Origin: Firmicutes bacterium UBA3553
Lineage (GTDB): Bacteria; Bacillota; Clostridia; Tissierellales; Sedimentibacteraceae
Direction: 5' to 3'
Length of the DNA stretch: 64,000 bases
NCBI GenBank assembly: GCA_002381185.1
Contig: DFOA01000041.1
Span: forward strand, 62,001 to 126,000
Under the pieces are notes generated by a model. That model saw nothing but the letters and a program-made list of their open reading frames with translations. It was not told the origin of the DNA and made no database searches. Every line of letters begins with the position of its first letter. Position 1 is the first letter of the stretch. The position numbers and the translations under genes are program-made. Positions 9,301 through 17,815 of the stretch are shown in pieces.

Positions 9301-9840
9301 TCACCATTCAGAACGGAGCAATCTATATGCAACGCGATCCTTAAACATTCCATCATGCCATTGATATTCTTTGAATTCTGCTTCTTTTATCATTCCGCAT
9401 TTTTGCATTACTCTTTCCGAGGCTTTATTTTCTTTTAAACATCCGCATGAAATTCTGAATACGTCATTTTCAAAAGCAAACTGAATCACTTTTTTTAGCG
9501 CCTCTGCCGTATACCCAAGCCCCCAGTATTTGTCACGTATAAAATATCCCACTTCAACATGTTTCCCGGCAGGTGTAAACTCTAAAACCGTATATCCTAT
9601 TTCACCTATGTGTTCATTTGTCAGCTTGTTTTCTATTCTAAAAAAATAATACCTTCTGTCAGTACATCCGATTTGATCAATTGCCGTACGCAAATTAGCT
9701 TCAGATTCTTCTATGCTGTCTGTTACTATATCCTGCAAAAACCACATTGCTTTTTTATCAGAAAGCAATTCATGGTGTGATGCAAGGTCTGCGCTTGTGT
9801 GGTCGCGAATTAAGAGTTTGTCGGTACATAATTGAATCAT
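9301..9840 (-). CDS. GNAT N-acetyltransferase, RimJ/RimL type
   Basis: This 179-residue protein has the RimJ/RimL-type GNAT fold. The N-terminus reads LCTDKLLIRDHTSADL, the core strand is HIGEIGYTVL, followed by VGYFIRDKYWGLGYTAEALK, where the acetyl-CoA pyrophosphate loop lies, and the family end CLKENKASERVMQKCGM. The acceptor is unknown; relatives acetylate protein N-termini, amino acids or antibiotics. Start 9840 is chosen for GGAGG five bases before the ATG; four upstream codons overlap that site. Confidence 0.85.
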   Translation of the reverse strand: MIQLCTDKLLIRDHTSADLASHHELLSDKKAMWFLQDIVTDSIEESEANLRTAIDQIGCTDRRYYFFRIENKLTNEHIGEIGYTVLEFTPAGKHVEVGYFIRDKYWGLGYTAEALKKVIQFAFENDVFRISCGCLKENKASERVMQKCGMIKEAEFKEYQWHDGMFKDRVAYRLLRSEW

Positions 9841-10042
9841 ATATGCCTCCATTTCAATATGTAAATTATAAATTTATTTTATTATAAACCATGCAATAAG
9901 CTAAACACAACCGCATTTTATAGCATTTTGAGAAATTCAGTAAATATTGTTTCGTCAATCCATACTAATCCTTCTTTTGTTTTTGAAATACATTGCTGCT
10001 GCAATACATTGGAATACTGAAAATCCCAGGAAACAATTTTTC

Positions 10043-10070
10043 TTGAATATTCAATGAAATTTGATATAAT
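10043..10070 (+). promoter_or_regulatory. Promoter of the diguanylate cyclase
   Basis: The -35 is TTGAAT (10043-10048) and the -10 is TATAAT (10065-10070) with a TGA extension and 16-base spacing. An inverted repeat TTGAATATTCAA (10043-10054) covers the -35 and could be an operator. Confidence 0.6.
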
Positions 10071-10122
10071 ATAATTAGATGATTATTTATACAGGTTTTT
10101 GCCTTATTGAAAAAGGGTGTAT

Positions 10123-10191
10123 ATGGTAACAAATAAATTAACAAACGGATTATTTCCGGAAAATAAGAACATTTATATGAAAGATCAATGA
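10123..10191 (+). CDS. Possible 22-residue leader peptide
   Basis: An ATG at 10123 follows AAAGGGTG and opens a 22-codon frame ending at TGA 10189-10191 in the leader of the diguanylate cyclase gene. Sequence ends in NIYMKDQ. No family is recognised and it may be chance; the ribosome site is the only support. Confidence 0.25.
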   Translation: MVTNKLTNGLFPENKNIYMKDQ

Positions 10192-10238
10192 AAATAACGT
10201 GTAAACATAAAAAGGTTCCGGAAAGAAGGGAATAGATA

Positions 10239-11408
10239 TTGACATCTTCTGTCATAGATATGAGAAGCACTTCAATTATTATAGTGATAGGGCATATATT
10301 AGCAGTTGTACTGCTGGCTTCATATGCCATACAACCCAAAAGCAAAAATGAACCTGTGAAAATATATCTTCAAGCTAAGTTAATTCAGTGCATTGGCTGG
10401 ATAATGCTTTTACTGAGGGGCTATATATCTGACATTCTCTCCATTTCAGTTGCCAATTCCGTATTTTTTATCGGCGTAGCGGCTGAAATGACTGCTTACC
10501 TGGTTCTAAGCGGCAATTATAATAAAAGAATAAAACAATATAATTATATTTTCATTAGCGGCTATATCCTTATTTTTAATCTTGTGACAGTATTTTATAA
10601 TATTGAGAGCATAAGAGTATTAACAGCATCATTATTAACCTCATTATTGATGATATATCCCACCTATAAAATTATTAGTGAAAAAAATTCCTCTGTGCTG
10701 CAAAAGATAATGTGTGTTTTTTTAATTATAACGATTATTATATGGCTTGTTCGGGCGTATCTGGCTGTCACTATACCATATTCCTTGAATTTCTTATTTA
10801 CTGATTATCCTAATACATGGATATTTTTTGCAGTGTCCATAGTTATACTTACAGGAAGTACAGGATTTATACTCCTGGCTAAGGAAAAGCAGGACGCAGA
10901 AATAAAAAAAGCCGCATGCTTTGATGAACTTACCGATATATTGAACCGAAGGACCTTCATACTGCGTTTCAAAGAATCTATTTCAATGTTGCTAAGTAAA
11001 CATGAATTTCTTTCGTTTTTACTTATAGATATTGATGATTTTAAAAATGTAAATGATACCCACGGACATTATGTGGGAGACATTGTACTGAAATCCTTTG
11101 CGGATATAATAAAAAGCAATCTGAGGGAATACGATTTGTTCGGAAGATACGGAGGTGAAGAATTTGCCGTTATGCTTCCCGGAGCTGATGAAAAAGAATC
11201 ACTTGAAATAGCCGAAAGATTAAGAAAGGCAGTAGAAAATTCCTCGCCTGATTTTACTCAGGAAATAAAGTACACTGTAAGTATAGGTGCCGTGACTATT
11301 GCCGCGGATAGGGATATCAATTTAGAGATGCTTTACAAATTAAGCGACAAAGCACTCTACAAGGCTAAGGAGCAAGGCAAGAATCAGGTTGTCGGAATCA
11401 AAGTTTAA
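10239..11408 (+). CDS. Membrane diguanylate cyclase (GGDEF)
   Basis: This 389-residue protein makes the second messenger cyclic di-GMP. The N-terminal ~215 residues hold seven or eight membrane segments, a sensor of unrecognised type. The C-terminal GGDEF domain has the active-site loop RYGGEEF (near residues 303-309), the inhibitory I-site REYD just before it, and DELTDILNRR at its start. All key residues are intact. The start is TTG, chosen because GAAAGAAGGG lies about nine bases upstream; an ATG at 10260 is the alternative. It has its own promoter and a strong terminator, so it is a single-gene unit directly upstream of the agr operon. Confidence 0.9.
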   Translation: MTSSVIDMRSTSIIIVIGHILAVVLLASYAIQPKSKNEPVKIYLQAKLIQCIGWIMLLLRGYISDILSISVANSVFFIGVAAEMTAYLVLSGNYNKRIKQYNYIFISGYILIFNLVTVFYNIESIRVLTASLLTSLLMIYPTYKIISEKNSSVLQKIMCVFLIITIIIWLVRAYLAVTIPYSLNFLFTDYPNTWIFFAVSIVILTGSTGFILLAKEKQDAEIKKAACFDELTDILNRRTFILRFKESISMLLSKHEFLSFLLIDIDDFKNVNDTHGHYVGDIVLKSFADIIKSNLREYDLFGRYGGEEFAVMLPGADEKESLEIAERLRKAVENSSPDFTQEIKYTVSIGAVTIAADRDINLEMLYKLSDKALYKAKEQGKNQVVGIKV

Positions 11409-11450
11409 AGCTACATTAATATTTTCATAATGTTAATGTAGCTTTATTAT
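11407..11450 (+). terminator. Terminator of the diguanylate cyclase
   Basis: A perfect 13-bp stem pairs 11407-11419 with 11433-11445, followed by TATTATTT. The stem begins inside the stop codon. Confidence 0.85.
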
Positions 11451-11518
11451 TTAAGAGGACGCATTTAGTTAATGAAGTTTACATATCTTATGTATTTTTT
11501 TACCTATACTAAAAAGCG

Positions 11519-11547
11519 TTGTGTTTTTCCGCATGTAATGATATAAT
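11519..11547 (+). promoter_or_regulatory. Promoter of the agr-type operon
   Basis: TTGTGT (11519-11524) and TATAAT (11542-11547) lie 17 bases apart, with a TGA extension of the -10. The first gene starts 39 bases downstream with TAGGAGAAATTAT before its ATG. Confidence 0.65.
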
Positions 11548-11585
11548 TTGCTAATAAATTATGTCTATAAAGTAGGAGAAATTAT

Positions 11586-12038
11586 ATGTTGCATCAACCA
11601 TTATATTCATTGTTTATTAGAATGATTCCTGAAGCTTTTTTGATAATGCATTCAATTTGTCTGCTGACTGCTTCACATAAAGATTTAAAAAAAATATCAA
11701 CTGCTGCTGTTCTAGGAGGAATTGGAGTATATATAGTAAGGCTGATGCCAATTCATTTTGGGGTACATACAATTTTGTCAGTTATGATTGATATACTATT
11801 GGTTGTAAAAATACTTGATATTAATATACAAAAAGCTATATCAGGAACACTAATATCAATAATTATAATTTTTATGTCTGATATAATTCTTTTTGCAATT
11901 TATACAAATGTTTTTCACTTTTCATCCGAAGTAATTGCGGGACAAACAATTGTATCTGTTATTTCAGGAATTCCTTCCCTGATTATATTTTATTTTATAA
12001 TACGAGCAGTTGTATATGTAAAGGAAAAGAGGTTTTGA
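11586..12038 (+). CDS. Small membrane protein of the agr operon, possible stand-alone sensor domain
   Basis: This 150-residue protein is almost wholly membrane-embedded, with about five hydrophobic segments and a short basic tail (VKEKRF). The run PEAFLIMHSICLL and VRLMPIHFGVHTIL resembles, from memory, the N-terminal membrane sensor of clostridial AgrC-like histidine kinases, but no kinase or ATPase domain follows. It is the first gene of the agr operon and ends one base before the AgrB start. It could be a receptor lacking output, an accessory to export or processing, or unrelated; the family assignment is inference. Confidence 0.6.
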   Translation: MLHQPLYSLFIRMIPEAFLIMHSICLLTASHKDLKKISTAAVLGGIGVYIVRLMPIHFGVHTILSVMIDILLVVKILDINIQKAISGTLISIIIIFMSDIILFAIYTNVFHFSSEVIAGQTIVSVISGIPSLIIFYFIIRAVVYVKEKRF

Positions 12039-12039
12039 T

Positions 12040-12705
12040 GTGAGCAGAATTGAAATGTTTTCAAAATTTATTGCTTCTAAAATCTCAAAAAATTTGTCTG
12101 TTGACAATGAGCAAGAAGAAGTTATTGCTTATGGTGCCTTTGCATTGATACAAACAATGGTATCCATATTGGCCGTTGCTGTCTTCGGCATTATTTTTGA
12201 TGTGCTGCTGGAATCACTGCTTATTTCTTTTTCGGCAGCGACCTTAAGAAAATTTTCGGGAGGAGCACATGCCACTGCACCAATGAGCTGTGCATTAATT
12301 GGCATGTTTGTGTTTGGAGTACAAGCTCTTTTTGTTAAGCATTTTATTATAAATTTTAGTTTAATACATTTATTATTAATTATGATTGCAGCATTTACAT
12401 TTGTTTTTTATATTATGTTTAAATACAGTCCGGTGGGTTCTGCTAATAAACCGTTAAAAAAAGAAGCAGTCAGGAGACGCTTAAAAAGGCAGTCGATAAG
12501 CTATGTTATTTTCTTATTGCTGGTAAATGTTGTATTGACAGCTATATATATTAAAACAAAAAACATTTGTTTGGTTTCTGCGGCATCTTGCATCACAGCA
12601 GGAATTGTATGGCAATCTGTTACTTTGGTATCTCTGGGACATTTAATTATAGAAACTCTGGATAAGGCATTAAGAGGTACAATTTCAGCAAGGAGGACAA
12701 ACTAA
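12040..12705 (+). CDS. agrB: AgrB-type autoinducer-processing membrane protease
   Basis: This 221-residue membrane cysteine protease cuts the AgrD precursor and closes the thiolactone or lactone ring. The catalytic pair His77 and Cys84 is visible in RKFSGGAHATAPMSC, at the same positions as in the Staphylococcus aureus protein. About five hydrophobic segments follow, with a basic loop (KPLKKEAVRRRLKRQ). The start is GTG, with AAAAGAGG seven bases upstream. The stop overlaps the agrD start by one base (TAATG), implying coupled translation. Confidence 0.93.
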   Translation: MSRIEMFSKFIASKISKNLSVDNEQEEVIAYGAFALIQTMVSILAVAVFGIIFDVLLESLLISFSAATLRKFSGGAHATAPMSCALIGMFVFGVQALFVKHFIINFSLIHLLLIMIAAFTFVFYIMFKYSPVGSANKPLKKEAVRRRLKRQSISYVIFLLLVNVVLTAIYIKTKNICLVSAASCITAGIVWQSVTLVSLGHLIIETLDKALRGTISARRTN

Positions 12706-12842
12706 TGAAAAAAAACTTAGTATTAAAGGTTATGACTTTGGCTGCAGGTATGTTGACATTTTTAGCAACAACTACTACAGCTTCTGCATGCTGGTGGGGA
12801 ATTTATCAGCCGGAAGAACCGAAATCATTAAGAGAAGAGTAA
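12705..12842 (+). CDS. agrD: AgrD-type cyclic lactone autoinducer precursor
   Basis: This 45-residue precursor has the three AgrD parts. The N-terminal amphipathic membrane leader spans residues 1-28, the core begins at Cys29 (CWWGIYQPEEP), and the tail is acidic. The QPEEPKSLREE tail matches the clostridial AgrD family. By analogy with Listeria and Clostridium peptides, a five-residue ring from Cys29 to Ile33 is the best guess, with the exact N-terminal exocyclic residues unknown. AGGAGG lies at the end of agrB and the start overlaps its stop. It is short enough to be missed by automated gene callers. Confidence 0.9.
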   Translation: MKKNLVLKVMTLAAGMLTFLATTTTASACWWGIYQPEEPKSLREE

Positions 12843-12868
12843 AAGGAGGTCTTTAATGACCTCTTTTT
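12841..12868 (+). terminator. Hairpin after agrD
   Basis: GAGGTC (12846-12851) pairs with GACCTC (12858-12863), extended by AAAA and TTTT flanks. It ends the agr operon, and the downstream gene starts 20 bases later, so expression of that gene needs read-through or its own promoter; none is obvious. Confidence 0.7.
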
Positions 12869-12888
12869 AGGTATCGCAAAGGTGAAAT

Positions 12889-14586
12889 ATGAATAAATTT
12901 GATATAAACAGAAAGCAGAAATTATATGAAATGATATCGGTTTTAAAGCTGATATCATTGATGATATGTGGAATTGTAATTTTTGCGCAATATCCGGCAG
13001 ATGTTTTCAATGTTCAATTTAACTTGGCAAAAAACGGAGGAATTATTTTCTTCAATTTTGTATGTGTGGCTGTATTTGTTTTAATAAGTGAAGGATGGTT
13101 ATATTCTGTAAAAGAAAGTCAAGCTATTTCAAAAATTAATCTGAGAGGGCTAATAGAAAATTTTATACTGATATTTATATATACAACACTGATATTTATA
13201 TCCGGATTTCATGAAAGCCAATATAAATTTTTATATTTATTTATTATTATTGCAAACACCATCCAATATGGTATGAAAATAGGTATAGCCACCGCAATTT
13301 TAAATTCTCTTACAATTTTAGCAATTGATATCATAGGAGTTGAGTACGGTATTATTAACAAGTATTTCGAATCAGACCTGGTGATGTCGGGCGTGTTTAT
13401 TATAGTGGCATGGATGTTAGGCTACTATGCAAATTTAGAAAATGAATACAGAGATAAGGCTGTGCATTTAGTGAATGTAGACGAATTAACCGGTGTTTAC
13501 AATCACAGGTATTTTCAGAACATTCTATCAGAACATATAGATAAAGCGTCGGAGAATAATAAAAGTATATTTCTGCTGTTCATAGACATAGATCATTTCA
13601 AATATTACAACGATCTTTACGGACATAGTGCAGGAGATGTTGTGCTGGGCAGTATTGGCGAGGTTTTAAAGAAAAATGTAAGAGAACAAGATGTAGTCGC
13701 ACGATACGGTGGTGAAGAATTTGCTGTAATATTGCCTGATGTCTCAGAAGAGGAGGCCTTCAATATAGGAAACAGATTGAGGGATGCAGTTGAAAACACT
13801 TATTTTGATGGTGAAGAAAACCAGCCTAACGGTAAAATAACCATATCAGTAGGAGTATCCTCCTATCCTTTAAAGGCAAAAACTAAAAAGGAACTTATTA
13901 ATACCGCAGATGATGCGCTGTACCGGGCTAAGTTTTTTAATAAGAACAGGGTTGAAAGCTATTATTCAGTGTTGGAAGAGTTAAAATCAGATATTGATGA
14001 ACAGCATATTGATTTGATAAGTTCAATAAAAACATTAATAAGCGTCATCAATGCAAAAGACCGGTATACATATGCCCATACAGACAGAGTTGTAATTTAC
14101 TGCGAATTAATGAGTCATCACTTAGGGCTGGGCGATAACGACAAGAAGCTTTTACGATACGGTGCGTATCTGCACGATATAGGCAAAATACAAATATCAA
14201 AAGATATATTAATTAAGAGAACCAGATTAAGTGATGAGGAGTGGAAGATTCTTAAAGAGCATCCGGCAAATGGTGTGGATATAATAAAGACAGTATCTGC
14301 ACTCAAGGATGTTTGTCCCATTATACTTCATCATCACGAGCGTTATGATGGAACTGGGTATCCTGAAGGCCTAAAGGGTGAAGAAATTCCTTTTCTGGTA
14401 AGAATTTTAAGCATTGCTGACAGTTTTGACGCCATGACTTCCAACAGGCCTTACAGTCAAAGGAAAAGCTATGATGAGGCTGTGCAGGAAATTAAAAACT
14501 GCGGCGGATCTCAGTTTGATCTGGAAATTGTAAATGAATTTATTAAAATGCTGGATGAAAATAAAAATAAACTGGATTTTATTTAA
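12889..14586 (+). CDS. Membrane GGDEF and HD-GYP two-domain c-di-GMP protein
   Basis: This 565-residue protein joins a maker and a breaker of cyclic di-GMP. Residues 1-180 form about five membrane segments. The GGDEF domain follows (about 195-355), with active loop RYGGEEF at 272-278 and I-site REQD just before it. The HD-GYP domain runs from about 375 to the end, with HDIGK near 428-432 and the HHHERYDGTGYP motif near 478-489, so both halves look catalytically intact. AAAGGTG precedes the ATG. It lies 46 bases after agrD beyond a terminator-like hairpin. Which activity dominates, and what the membrane part senses, cannot be read. Confidence 0.9.
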   Translation: MNKFDINRKQKLYEMISVLKLISLMICGIVIFAQYPADVFNVQFNLAKNGGIIFFNFVCVAVFVLISEGWLYSVKESQAISKINLRGLIENFILIFIYTTLIFISGFHESQYKFLYLFIIIANTIQYGMKIGIATAILNSLTILAIDIIGVEYGIINKYFESDLVMSGVFIIVAWMLGYYANLENEYRDKAVHLVNVDELTGVYNHRYFQNILSEHIDKASENNKSIFLLFIDIDHFKYYNDLYGHSAGDVVLGSIGEVLKKNVREQDVVARYGGEEFAVILPDVSEEEAFNIGNRLRDAVENTYFDGEENQPNGKITISVGVSSYPLKAKTKKELINTADDALYRAKFFNKNRVESYYSVLEELKSDIDEQHIDLISSIKTLISVINAKDRYTYAHTDRVVIYCELMSHHLGLGDNDKKLLRYGAYLHDIGKIQISKDILIKRTRLSDEEWKILKEHPANGVDIIKTVSALKDVCPIILHHHERYDGTGYPEGLKGEEIPFLVRILSIADSFDAMTSNRPYSQRKSYDEAVQEIKNCGGSQFDLEIVNEFIKMLDENKNKLDFI

Positions 14587-14623
14587 CCGGGTGAAGAATT
14601 GTTTCATGCTGACTCAATACTTA

Positions 14624-14670
14624 CAGTAAAAGTCCCTGACTTTTGGTTGAGGACTTTTACTGCTGTTTGT
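14624..14670. terminator. Bidirectional terminator
   Basis: A 12-bp perfect stem pairs 14624-14635 with 14651-14662, flanked by T-rich and A-rich ends. It serves the GGDEF/HD-GYP gene and the convergent dehydrogenase gene. Confidence 0.8.
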
Positions 14671-14680
14671 TTGAAAAAGA

Positions 14681-15640
14681 TTAGTTATTTACCACATTTA
14701 TAGGATTTCCTTCTAAAAATTTAACTAGATTTTCTGTTGTGTAATCCAATAGTCTTTTTCTTGATTCTATGGGTGCCCATGCTATGTGGGGAGTTATAAT
14801 CATGTTTTTGGCATCCAACAGGGGATTATCGTTTTTAATAGGCTCCGAAGAAACAACATCACAGGCTGCAGCTGCTACTTTTCCGCTGTTTAATGCATCT
14901 CTTAAATCTAGTTCTTCAATTAAGGGGCCTCTGGAAGTATTAATTATAATTACTCCGTCTTTCATTTTAGAGATAGTATTTTTATTAATAATACCCTGGG
15001 TCGATGGAGTTAACGGGCAGTGAAGCGCAATAACATCAGACTCCTTTATCAAGGTATCCAAATCAACATATTTACAATTTTCATTTTCCAGAGCGGGATT
15101 TGGATGGCTGGCATTTGCTAAAACCTTCATGCCCAGTGCCTGAGCAATTTGCCCCGTTCTTTGCCCGATTCTGCCGTAGCCTATAATTCCCATTGTCTTG
15201 CTCTCAAGTTCAATCAACGGATAATTCCAGAAGCTCCAATCCTCGCTGTTTGCCCAGTCTCCATTTTTAACTGCTCTGTTGTGCTCTCCGATATGGTGGC
15301 ATATTTCCAATAAAAGCGCAATAGTGAATTGTCCTACAGCAGCGGTACCATATGTTGGTATATTAGTCACAATGATGTTTCTCTCTTTAGCGGCGGACAC
15401 ATCTACTATGTTATATCCAGTTGCCAGAACACCTATGTATTTTATGTTTTTGCATTTTTCTATTGTCTCTCTTGAAACTGGAGCTTTGTTGGTCAATACA
15501 ATTTCAGCATCACCGATTCTTTCGGCAGTCAGTTCGGCAGGTGTTCTGTCGTAAATTGAAACATCACCTAATTCCTTCAGCTTATCCCAGGACAAGTCTC
15601 CGGGATTTGTTGCATATCCATCTAAAACAACTATTTTCAT
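14681..15640 (-). CDS. NAD-dependent D-2-hydroxyacid dehydrogenase (hydroxypyruvate/glyoxylate reductase type)
   Basis: This 319-residue enzyme interconverts a 2-oxoacid and a D-2-hydroxyacid. The Rossmann dinucleotide loop is GYGRIGQ near residue 150. The catalytic residues fit the family: Arg in NTSRGPL, Glu in SSEPI and His in TPHIAWAP. The DGYATNPGDLSWD start resembles glycerate dehydrogenases. Start 15640 is chosen for TTGGAGTGATAC before the ATG; a GTG three codons upstream overlaps that site. A divergent HpcH-type aldolase starts 255 bases away, so the two may share a hydroxyacid pathway (inference). Confidence 0.88.
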   Translation of the reverse strand: MKIVVLDGYATNPGDLSWDKLKELGDVSIYDRTPAELTAERIGDAEIVLTNKAPVSRETIEKCKNIKYIGVLATGYNIVDVSAAKERNIIVTNIPTYGTAAVGQFTIALLLEICHHIGEHNRAVKNGDWANSEDWSFWNYPLIELESKTMGIIGYGRIGQRTGQIAQALGMKVLANASHPNPALENENCKYVDLDTLIKESDVIALHCPLTPSTQGIINKNTISKMKDGVIIINTSRGPLIEELDLRDALNSGKVAAAACDVVSSEPIKNDNPLLDAKNMIITPHIAWAPIESRKRLLDYTTENLVKFLEGNPINVVNN

Positions 15641-15894
15641 ATGTATCACTCCAAGTTATATTATTTAAATATTAATTATTATTTTAAATAATATAACATA
15701 TGCAAAAAGATAACAAGCGTTTTCAATTAAATTTTTACAGATCTCTCCATTTTACAGAATTATAAATGCTTGACCGATTGTAATATTCTGTTTTTAAGTG
15801 TATTATGTTATAAGAGTATTTTTCTGGTAATTTATATTGCCAGATATATTATAGAAACTTATTTTATGATTTATTGAAAAATATGGAGGATTTT
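15641..15894. promoter_or_regulatory. Divergent control region with candidate operator
   Basis: These 254 bases separate the dehydrogenase and aldolase genes. An imperfect inverted repeat, CTGGTAAT (15824-15831) and ATTGCCAG (15836-15843), lies upstream of the aldolase and is a candidate operator. A TATAAG-like -10 lies at 15809-15814 but lacks a good -35. Confidence 0.35.
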
Positions 15895-16662
15895 ATGAAA
15901 AATGCATTGAAAGAAAAATTAAACCAAGGCAAGTCAGTGTTTGGAACTTTTATTATGACCAGCGGATTAGATACTGCAGAGATATTATCATATACGGGAG
16001 TAGACTGTATAATGATAGACGGAGAACACGGCTCAATGAGTTTAGAAACTGCGGGCAGAATGGTGTCCTTAATTAAAAATACAAAGACAACACCGCTCTT
16101 GAGAGTTCCTTCAAATGAAATTTCTTTGGTTAAAAGAGGACTGGATACCGGTACAGCAGGATTAATGATTCCTATGATTAATACAAGGGAAGATGCTGAA
16201 AGGGCTGTTCAATATTGCAAATATCCCCCAATGGGAGTAAGAGGCATGGGAGCAGGAAGGGCTGTTTTGTTCGGAGCTCCTGCGGATGAAATTAAAGACT
16301 ACTATGCAAAAGCCAATGACGAGGTGTTAATAATTGTTCAAATTGAACATTACCTTGCTGTTGAAAATATAGATGAAATACTTTCTGTTCCAGGAATTGA
16401 CATAGCATTTGTGGGACCGATGGATATGAGCACTTCAATGGGGCTCACAGGACAGTTAAATCATCCTGATGTGCAAAACAATTGCAGAAAGGTTATAGAA
16501 TCCTGCAGAAAGAATAATGTTGTTCCGGGAACTATGACATGGGCAGGAGGTATGAAGCAGCACCTGGATATGGGATTTAAGTTCCTTTTGGGAGGAATTG
16601 ACGGGCAAATATTGTATAACGGAGTAAAACAGCTTGTTGATGAATACAAATCCAAATTGTAA
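15895..16662 (+). CDS. HpcH/HpaI-family aldolase
   Basis: This 255-residue class II aldolase cleaves or forms 4-hydroxy-2-oxoacids, giving pyruvate and an aldehyde, in the cytosol. It shows the family motifs FGTFIMTSG, DCIMIDGEHG, VRGMGAGRA, QIEHYLAVENIDEI (Glu metal ligand) and FVGPMDMSTSMG (Asp metal ligand). The start at 15895 has ATGGAGGATTTT before it; an ATG seven codons upstream lacks a ribosome site. Substrate is not readable; 2-keto-3-deoxy sugars or aromatic hydroxyacid products are typical. Confidence 0.85.
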   Translation: MKNALKEKLNQGKSVFGTFIMTSGLDTAEILSYTGVDCIMIDGEHGSMSLETAGRMVSLIKNTKTTPLLRVPSNEISLVKRGLDTGTAGLMIPMINTREDAERAVQYCKYPPMGVRGMGAGRAVLFGAPADEIKDYYAKANDEVLIIVQIEHYLAVENIDEILSVPGIDIAFVGPMDMSTSMGLTGQLNHPDVQNNCRKVIESCRKNNVVPGTMTWAGGMKQHLDMGFKFLLGGIDGQILYNGVKQLVDEYKSKL

Positions 16663-16831
16663 TAATCATTTTCTTGAACCTCGGGTGAAATACTAATATT
16701 TTCAGATGGTGGAAATTACTTTGTCATCTGACATATTTAGCTCTTTGACTTTTAGTGTCATATGTGTAAAAATAAATAAATGCAATGAGAACGTCAGCCG
16801 TCTCTCATATTACATTGTGGTTTTAACACAG

Positions 16832-16855
16832 ATATTCAATATTTCTATTGAATAT
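16832..16855 (+). repeat. Perfect inverted repeat before the SLH gene
   Basis: ATATTCAATA (16832-16841) and TATTGAATAT (16846-16855) form a 10-bp stem with a TTTC loop, eight bases before the AAAGGAGG of the SLH protein. It may be an operator or an mRNA 5'-end stabiliser. A second hairpin (ATGAGA and TCTCAT) lies about 50 bases upstream. Confidence 0.4.
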
Positions 16856-16879
16856 AAGACATTAAAGGAGGACTTTAAA

Positions 16880-17806
16880 ATGATTAAAAAAAGATTATCG
16901 TTAATATTGTCGGTAGTGATGATTACGGCATTTACAGTGCCAAGTGTTGCATTTGGTGCTGATTATACTGATCATTGGGCCGAAGCTACTATACAGGAAT
17001 GGTTTAACAATGAAAAAATATCAGGTTATGAAGATGGATCATTTAAGCCTGAAAACTCTATAACAAGAGCAGAGTTCATGACAATGGTCAACAGTGCATA
17101 TGATTTCGAGGAGCTGGCAGACATAAGCTATGCCGACGCTGACTCTGAAGAATGGTATTATGCAGAGATTCAAAAAGCAGTTAAGGCCGGATATATTGTA
17201 GGTGACGATGAGGATACTGTAAGACCTGCTGATGAAATTACCAGACAGGAAGTTGCCGTTGTTATTACAAGACTGAATGAACTTGAGCAAAATGCTGACG
17301 TATCTGTGTTTGCCGATAGAGATGAAATAGCAGACTGGGCAGCCGGATATGCAGGAGCAGTTTTAAAGTCCGGATACATGATAGGCGATGACAACAAAAA
17401 TTTCAATCCCACAAATGATATAACCAGAGCTGAGGCATTGGTTACTTTGGACAGGTCAATGAAAGACAAGGCTGAAGATGCGGAAATAAATGAACTTTCA
17501 GTTGAAGGCGCGGAATTAGAACAGGCATTTGATGCAGAAAGAACGACATACAGTGCCATTGCGGCAAATGATGTGACAGAAGTTACAATAACAGCAGATG
17601 TTGCTGAAGATGCAGAAGTCAGCTTCTCTTCCAATGTAAAAGATTCAGATATTAAAGTTACAACAGCATCAGCTATAGAAGGCGGCGTTGTATATACAGC
17701 TGATGCAGCTTTATCTGATTCAGAAGATACAGTTGTAAACATAACAGTGTCACAAGAAGGATTAAAAGACAGAGTTTACACAATTACGTTCAGTAAAGAA
17801 GAATAA
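16880..17806 (+). CDS. S-layer homology (SLH) surface protein with cadherin-like domain
   Basis: This 308-residue exported protein starts with a signal peptide (basic MIKKRL, hydrophobic core, AFG-A cleavage near residue 26). Three SLH repeats follow: YTDHWAEATIQEW with ISGYEDGSFKPENSITRAEF, then ADSEEWYYAEIQKA with DDTVRPADEITRQE, then IADWAAGYAGAVLKSGYMIGD with NFNPTNDITRAE. SLH domains bind cell-wall polymers. The C-terminal ~100 residues resemble the cadherin-like beta-sandwich PF12733 (ELSVEGAELEQAFDAERTTY). Start 16880 has AAAGGAGGAC; 58 open codons upstream would destroy the signal peptide. It is monocistronic and ends in a terminator. Confidence 0.9.
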   Translation: MIKKRLSLILSVVMITAFTVPSVAFGADYTDHWAEATIQEWFNNEKISGYEDGSFKPENSITRAEFMTMVNSAYDFEELADISYADADSEEWYYAEIQKAVKAGYIVGDDEDTVRPADEITRQEVAVVITRLNELEQNADVSVFADRDEIADWAAGYAGAVLKSGYMIGDDNKNFNPTNDITRAEALVTLDRSMKDKAEDAEINELSVEGAELEQAFDAERTTYSAIAANDVTEVTITADVAEDAEVSFSSNVKDSDIKVTTASAIEGGVVYTADAALSDSEDTVVNITVSQEGLKDRVYTITFSKEE

Positions 17807-17815
17807 ATAACATTC

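Larger units (their letters stand above)
9841..10238. other. Intergenic region with diguanylate cyclase promoter and leader
   Basis: These 398 bases hold the divergent starts of the acetyltransferase (minus) and the diguanylate cyclase (plus). A promoter lies at 10043-10070, followed by a leader of about 160 bases. The leader contains a 22-codon open frame with a ribosome site at 10123-10191. A 56-codon open frame on the minus strand (10087 down to 9918) has no start or ribosome site and could be a gene remnant or chance. No c-di-GMP riboswitch consensus was found. Confidence 0.5.

Noticed and set aside
9918..10087. 56-codon open frame on the minus strand, possible gene remnant
   Set aside because: No start, ribosome site or recognised family; a frame of this length is expected by chance.
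10043..10238. c-di-GMP riboswitch in the cyclase leader
   Set aside because: No GEMM consensus was found in this leader or before the 12889 gene.
17170..17742. 190-codon antisense Ser/Thr-rich frame in the SLH gene
   Set aside because: The composition is the complement of Glu/Asp/Ala codons of the SLH protein; no start signal.
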